Shown here: positions 6,697 to 9,970 of the stretch, one piece after another
How positions within the stretch are numbered: the stretch's first letter is position 1
Layout of the letters: every line of letters starts with the position of its first letter
Assembly: GCA_012974295.1 (NCBI GenBank)
Contig: JAAXQM010000168.1
Span: forward strand, 1 to 9,970
Origin: Dehalococcoidales bacterium
GTDB taxonomy: Bacteria; Chloroflexota; Dehalococcoidia; E44-bin15
DNA length: 9,970 bases
Direction: 5' to 3'
The notes under the pieces: model-generated
What the model saw: only the letters and a program-made list of their open reading frames with translations
The model's database searches: none
What the model was told of the DNA's origin: nothing
Program-made: the position numbers and the translations under genes

Positions 6697-8553
6697 ATGG
6701 CTAAAAGAAGACAGAACAGGGCGAGGCCGGCTCCAAAAAGGCGCTCTACAGCTAGGAAAGCGCCATATGTGGATGCAGCCGTAGCTACAGAAGCGGAAGT
6801 GAAGCAAGGCGTTAAGATCCCTGCCTCTCTTACCGTAAAACAATTCGCCGATCTCATCGACATGAGCGCCGTGGAGGTAATTAAACAACTGATGAGAAAC
6901 GGTATGATGGCAAATATTAACGAGGTTATCGACCACGACACAGCAGTGACCGTAGCCTCAGATCTTGGTTACAAGGTGCTGGGTGAGAAAGGCAAAGGGG
7001 CGACCTCAGCCAAGAAAATCAAAAAGTATGAGCGGTTTAGCGAGGACGATACCAGTGTGCAAAAGTCCCGACCTCCTGTAGTTACCATTATGGGGCATGT
7101 AGACCATGGTAAGACCAGCCTTCTCGACGCCATCCGTCAAACTAACGTGACTGCCACTGAGGCAGGCGAGATAACCCAGCATATCGGCGCTTATCAAGTA
7201 GATATTAATGATCAGAAGATTACCTTCCTCGATACCCCGGGTCACGAAGCTTTTACTGCAATGCGTGCACACGGGGCTAAGGTAACGGATATTGCTATCC
7301 TGGTAGTCGCCGCAGACGATGGGGTAATGCCCCAGACTTTGGAAGCTATCGCCCATGCGCGCGCCGCCGGTGTGCCCATTGTGGTTGCCCTCAATAAGGT
7401 AGATAAGCCAGATGCCAACCCGCAGCGCGTGAAGCAGCAGCTCGCCGACCATGACGTGCTTATTGAGGAATGGGGCGGTGATGTAATTTGCATCCCGGTC
7501 TCGGCAAAAAAGCAGGAGGGTATCTCCGATCTCCTTGAAAACCTGCTCATCGTGGCCGAGCTTGAGGACCTCAAAGCGAATCCGGAGCGCAATGCCATTG
7601 GCGTGGTCATTGAGGCTAAGCTGGACAAAACAAGGGGGGCACTAGCTACTGTGCTCGTCCAGACAGGCACACTACGGGTAGGTGACCCATTCATTGTGGG
7701 CGATATCTCGGGCAAGATTAAGGCGATGTTCAATGATAAGGGCAAGCACCTGAGAAAGGCAGAGCCGGCGAGCCCTGTCGAGATCCTTGGGATGGAAAGC
7801 GTTCCTAAGTCTGGTGATACCCTCACAGTGACCGCTACCGAAAAGGAGGCGCGTATCCAGGCTGAAAAACGCCAGGAGGAGAAGAGACTTGCCTTGACCA
7901 CTACTAAACCCCTGAGCTTGAGTAACTTCTTCTCTAGGGTTAGCGATGGAGATTTAAAGGAGCTCAGTATTATCTTGAAGACCGATGTCCAGGGAAGTAT
8001 CGAACCGATACAAACTTCCCTGGTGCGTCTGAACAACGACGAGGTCAAGGTTAACATTCTACACTCGGACAGTGGTAGTATCACAGAGGGCGATGTACTC
8101 CTTGCCCTCGCTTCTAACGGTATCATCCTCGGATTCAATACTCGCACCGAGCCTGGAGCCGTACAGATTGCCGAGAACGAGGGAGTAGACATCCGCAACT
8201 ATGAGGTGATATATAAACTGGTGGACGATGTGGAGAAAGCGGTGAAAGGGATGCTGGCGCCTACCTACGTCGAGGTAATCGCAGGACATGGCGAGGTGCG
8301 CGCTATTTTCTCCGCCCGAGGGAATAGGGTAGCTGGCATATATATCACCGAGGGCAAGATAATCCGGGGGTCGCAGGCCAGGATAATCCGCCACAGCAAG
8401 ACGATATTCGAGTCAAGCGTCAATAGTCTGAAGCGATTTAAGGACGATGTCAAAGAGGTGACCAGTGGTTTTGAGTGCGGTATTGGTATCGAGGGATACA
8501 ACGACTTAGAGGTCGGCGACATCATCGAGTCCTTCAGAATGGAGCAGTCTTAG
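6697..8553 (+). CDS. infB: Translation initiation factor IF-2
   Basis: This GTPase places fMet-tRNA on the 30S subunit and promotes 50S joining. At 618 aa it is a short IF-2: a basic start (KRRQNRARPAPKRR), a single IF2N domain (about 38-95, IPASLTVKQFADLI), then a linker. The G domain (about 125-295) has G1 GHVDHGKT (133-140), G3 DTPGH (179-183), G4 NKVD (233-236) and G5 SAKK (269-272). Domain II follows, then domain III/IV, including GSIEPIQ and the fMet-tRNA-binding C-terminal domain with GFECGIGIEGYNDLEVGD near the end. It lacks the long N-terminal extension of E. coli IF-2. The start ATG 6697 is 9 nt after the ylxR stop, with a close-set GAGGT (6689-6693). The complete G motifs and intact end argue for a working protein. 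Confidence 0.98.
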   Translation: MAKRRQNRARPAPKRRSTARKAPYVDAAVATEAEVKQGVKIPASLTVKQFADLIDMSAVEVIKQLMRNGMMANINEVIDHDTAVTVASDLGYKVLGEKGKGATSAKKIKKYERFSEDDTSVQKSRPPVVTIMGHVDHGKTSLLDAIRQTNVTATEAGEITQHIGAYQVDINDQKITFLDTPGHEAFTAMRAHGAKVTDIAILVVAADDGVMPQTLEAIAHARAAGVPIVVALNKVDKPDANPQRVKQQLADHDVLIEEWGGDVICIPVSAKKQEGISDLLENLLIVAELEDLKANPERNAIGVVIEAKLDKTRGALATVLVQTGTLRVGDPFIVGDISGKIKAMFNDKGKHLRKAEPASPVEILGMESVPKSGDTLTVTATEKEARIQAEKRQEEKRLALTTTKPLSLSNFFSRVSDGDLKELSIILKTDVQGSIEPIQTSLVRLNNDEVKVNILHSDSGSITEGDVLLALASNGIILGFNTRTEPGAVQIAENEGVDIRNYEVIYKLVDDVEKAVKGMLAPTYVEVIAGHGEVRAIFSARGNRVAGIYITEGKIIRGSQARIIRHSKTIFESSVNSLKRFKDDVKEVTSGFECGIGIEGYNDLEVGDIIESFRMEQS

Positions 8554-8555
8554 GG

Positions 8556-8921
8556 ATGAGCAGGCGTATCGAGCGGCTTAACGACCTGATCCAAGAGGAG
8601 ATAAGCGAACTTTTACGCCGAAAGACTAAGGATCCAAGACTCGACTGCTTTCTGACGGTGACCCGAGTAGATACCTCTGCGGACCTCAGACATGCTAAGA
8701 TTTTTATTAGCATTATGGGCAGCGATGAAGAGAAGAAGAACGCAATGGATGGTCTGGGCTCCGCCTCAGGATTCCTCTACAGAGAGCTCAGGGGGCGCCT
8801 CTCACTACACCGCACTCCCCAACTAATCTTTCTCTTGGACGATTCTATTGAACGTGGGTCTCAGGTTCTCGATTTAATGAAAGAGGTTACCAGTAGCGAA
8901 GAGACTGACGTTGAGCATTGA
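8556..8921 (+). CDS. rbfA: 30S ribosome-binding factor RbfA
   Basis: RbfA binds immature 30S subunits and helps mature the 5' end of 16S rRNA. I chose ATG 8556, 2 nt after the infB stop, giving 121 aa that open MSRRIERLNDLIQEEISELL, the typical RbfA start. GGAG (8541-8544) lies 11 nt upstream. The same frame is open back to 8475, but that stretch overlaps the end of infB and does not resemble RbfA. Family features are the KH-type core with DPRL, the VTRVDTSADLRHAKIFISI strand, and FLYRELRGRLSLHRTPQLIFLLDDSIERGSQV near the end. The gene overlaps the truB start by 11 nt. The short acidic end (SSEETDVEH) is not conserved. Length is normal. Confidence 0.95.
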   Translation: MSRRIERLNDLIQEEISELLRRKTKDPRLDCFLTVTRVDTSADLRHAKIFISIMGSDEEKKNAMDGLGSASGFLYRELRGRLSLHRTPQLIFLLDDSIERGSQVLDLMKEVTSSEETDVEH

Positions 8922-9807
8922 CGGTATCCTCAACTTAAATAAACCCGCCGGGGAAACCTCACGGCAGACAGTCACCCAAGTGAAGCGGTGGAGCAGGCAG
9001 CAGCACGTCGGGCATGCCGGCACTCTAGACCCAGCCGCCACAGGGGTGTTACCGATTTGTCTGGGGCGAGCATCAAGGGTATTCTCCTTTCTCGTTGCAG
9101 CACATAAAACTTATCAGGCCGAGATTGAACTGGGCGTTGCCACCGATACCTATGATGCAGACGGGATTGTGACCCAAAGGATTGATCCCTCCCACATTAC
9201 CAGAGAACAGATAGAGGGATTGTTGCCATCGTTCAGGGGTACCATCCTTCAGAAGCCCCCGATGTATAGCGCCCTGAAGCACCACGGGGAACGCCTGTAT
9301 AAACTCGCCCGCGCCGGCATCACAGTGGAAAGGGAAGAAAGAGAGGCCGAGATCTTTCGTCTGGAGCTTACTCAGTGGCAGCCTCCCTTATTCACTATCG
9401 AGGTCGAGTGTGGCAAGGGCACCTATATTCGCTCCCTAGCTAACGATTTTGGCCAATCACTCGGCTGTGGTGCTCATATCAGAAACTTGGTGCGCTTGAG
9501 ATGCGGACCGTTCGATATCACAGATAGTCTCACCCTTCCCCAGATTGAGGAATCATTCCGTCATAACTACTGGCAGGACTTCCTTTATCCCATGGATGTG
9601 GTGTTGGAGCACTGGTTTGCAGCTATCGTGGGCAAAGAAAAGGAGTACGCGATCTGCAACGGTCGCACTCTAGCCCTAGATGATACTGGCGACTCAGACC
9701 TTTGCCGCGCCTACTCCCTTGACGGGCGCTTCCTAGCCGTGCTTCGCTTCCTTCCAGAGAATGGCCTGTGGCAACCAAAAAAGGTCTTCTCTAATAAGCC
9801 ACAATAG
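8911..9807 (+). CDS. truB: tRNA pseudouridine(55) synthase TruB
   Basis: TruB converts U55 of the T loop to pseudouridine in nearly all tRNAs and acts as a tRNA chaperone. The start is TTG 8911, inside the end of rbfA; it gives the expected N-terminus (IDGILNLNKPAGETS), GAAGAG (8898-8903) lies 7 nt upstream, and there is no ATG close by in frame. The catalytic Asp is D40 in GHAGTLDPAATG. The active-site KTYQ occurs at 67-70. Also present are KPPMYSALKHHGERLYKLAR (about 115-134), GKGTYIRSLANDFG (168-181) and GAHIRNLVRLRCGPF. The C-terminal part (about 223-298) matches the PUA-like RNA-binding domain. At 298 aa it is of normal length. It is the last gene seen of the nusA operon; ribF, a frequent next gene, does not follow within the remaining 163 bp. 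Confidence 0.97.
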   Translation: MSIDGILNLNKPAGETSRQTVTQVKRWSRQQHVGHAGTLDPAATGVLPICLGRASRVFSFLVAAHKTYQAEIELGVATDTYDADGIVTQRIDPSHITREQIEGLLPSFRGTILQKPPMYSALKHHGERLYKLARAGITVEREEREAEIFRLELTQWQPPLFTIEVECGKGTYIRSLANDFGQSLGCGAHIRNLVRLRCGPFDITDSLTLPQIEESFRHNYWQDFLYPMDVVLEHWFAAIVGKEKEYAICNGRTLALDDTGDSDLCRAYSLDGRFLAVLRFLPENGLWQPKKVFSNKPQ

Positions 9808-9833
9808 AGAAACTGCTGAAATAGTCTCAATCA

Positions 9834-9900
9834 CCCCCCCCCTAATCCCCCGAGATTGGGGTATTCTTCTAGCTGAGGGACACCCCCAGACCCACAGCAG
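9834..9900 (+). other. C-rich, strand-asymmetric intergenic stretch with a C9 run after truB
   Basis: Just after truB the + strand carries nine C (9834-9842), then CCCCC (9847-9851), and later ACACCCCCAGACCC. A weak 4-bp pairing of CCCC with GGGG (9858-9861) is followed by a T-rich TATTCTTCT, which might give poor termination. The minus strand has G-runs that could form a G-quadruplex. I see no convincing gene; the open frame across it (9761-9964) overlaps truB and has simple composition. It resembles dispersed C-rich intergenic repeats, but this one copy cannot prove that. Confidence 0.4.
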
Positions 9901-9926
9901 TAAGGTGCCGCTTGAAATCGCCAGTG

Positions 9927-9946
9927 GTAGCATAAAAGTAAGCTAC
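9927..9946 (+). other. Small inverted repeat GTAGC/GCTAC
   Basis: GTAGC (9927-9931) and GCTAC (9942-9946) face each other across a 10-nt A-rich spacer, shortly before a TTGACA box. It could be a weak hairpin or half-sites of a regulator; the same GTAGCTAC core forms the centre of the palindrome before proS. The arms are short enough to arise by chance. Confidence 0.2.
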
Positions 9947-9953
9947 AGAAGGC

Positions 9954-9959
9954 TTGACA
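9954..9959 (+). promoter_or_regulatory. Possible -35 box (TTGACA) of a promoter cut by the window end
   Basis: A perfect TTGACA lies 11 nt from the right edge; a -10 box at 17-bp spacing would start near 9977, outside the window. Its place after the last gene of the operon would suit a promoter for the next gene. A single hexamer is weak evidence. Confidence 0.25.
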
Positions 9960-9970
9960 CGTAGCTAGAT

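Noticed and set aside
7242..8198. 318-aa open frame on the minus strand
   Set aside because: It lies wholly antisense to infB, whose protein is fully conserved; the translation is Ser/Arg/Leu-rich with no recognisable domain, as expected of a shadow frame.
8475..8555. 27-codon N-terminal extension of rbfA
   Set aside because: It overlaps the conserved end of infB in another frame and does not resemble RbfA; ATG 8556 gives the standard start.
9847..9865. Terminator hairpin after truB (CCCC/GGGG)
   Set aside because: Only four pairs form, with mismatches next to them and an imperfect T-rich tail; too weak to call.
9761..9964. 67-aa open frame over the end of truB and the C-rich gap
   Set aside because: It starts inside truB in another frame, runs through the C9 homopolymer, and shows no family resemblance.
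1..9970. Novel accessory, defence or mobile system
   Set aside because: All long conserved frames are known core genes on one strand in familiar order; no transposase, integrase, CRISPR repeat, toxin-antitoxin pair or unknown conserved gene is visible.

Overview
The window is a dense run of housekeeping genes, all on the + strand, from a bacterium that uses the MEP isoprenoid pathway. The order dxr-rseP-ispG-proS, the protein sequences and the balanced base composition look most like an uncultured Dehalococcoidia-type Chloroflexota. That is an impression from gene order and remembered homologues, not from a search. I see no transposase, phage gene, CRISPR array, tRNA or rRNA.

Block 1 (1-3155) holds dxr (5' end cut off by the window), rseP and ispG. 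They are joined by overlapping stop/start codons (ATGA and TAATG) and are very likely one transcript. Dxr and IspG are two steps of the MEP pathway; RseP is a membrane site-2 protease. A 187-bp AT-richer gap follows (3156-3342). It holds a 7-bp hairpin and a perfect 18-bp palindrome that overlaps a possible -10 box. Then comes proS (3343-4824). Its product has an intact editing domain, motif 2, motif 3 and anticodon-binding domain, but lacks about 73 residues near the N-terminus, including motif 1 and the TxE loop. The loss is exactly in frame.

Block 2 (4825-9807) begins with a strong-looking extended -10 promoter, followed within about 20 nt of the predicted transcript start by an intrinsic-terminator-like hairpin and U-tract. 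Then come nusA, ylxR (rnpM), infB, rbfA and truB, with spacings from 9 nt apart to 11 nt overlapping. This is the classic transcription/translation-factor operon: NusA (elongation/termination), RnpM (RNA-binding modulator of RNase P), IF-2 (initiation), RbfA (30S maturation) and TruB (tRNA psi55). rimP, which usually precedes nusA, is absent from this position. The last 163 bp hold a C-rich strand-asymmetric stretch with a run of nine C, and a perfect TTGACA box close to the right edge.

I did not find an obviously new multi-gene system. The points most worth a second look are the internally deleted prolyl-tRNA synthetase, the promoter-terminator leader of nusA (a candidate NusA autoregulatory attenuator), the palindrome before proS, and substitutions at usually invariant positions of Dxr.
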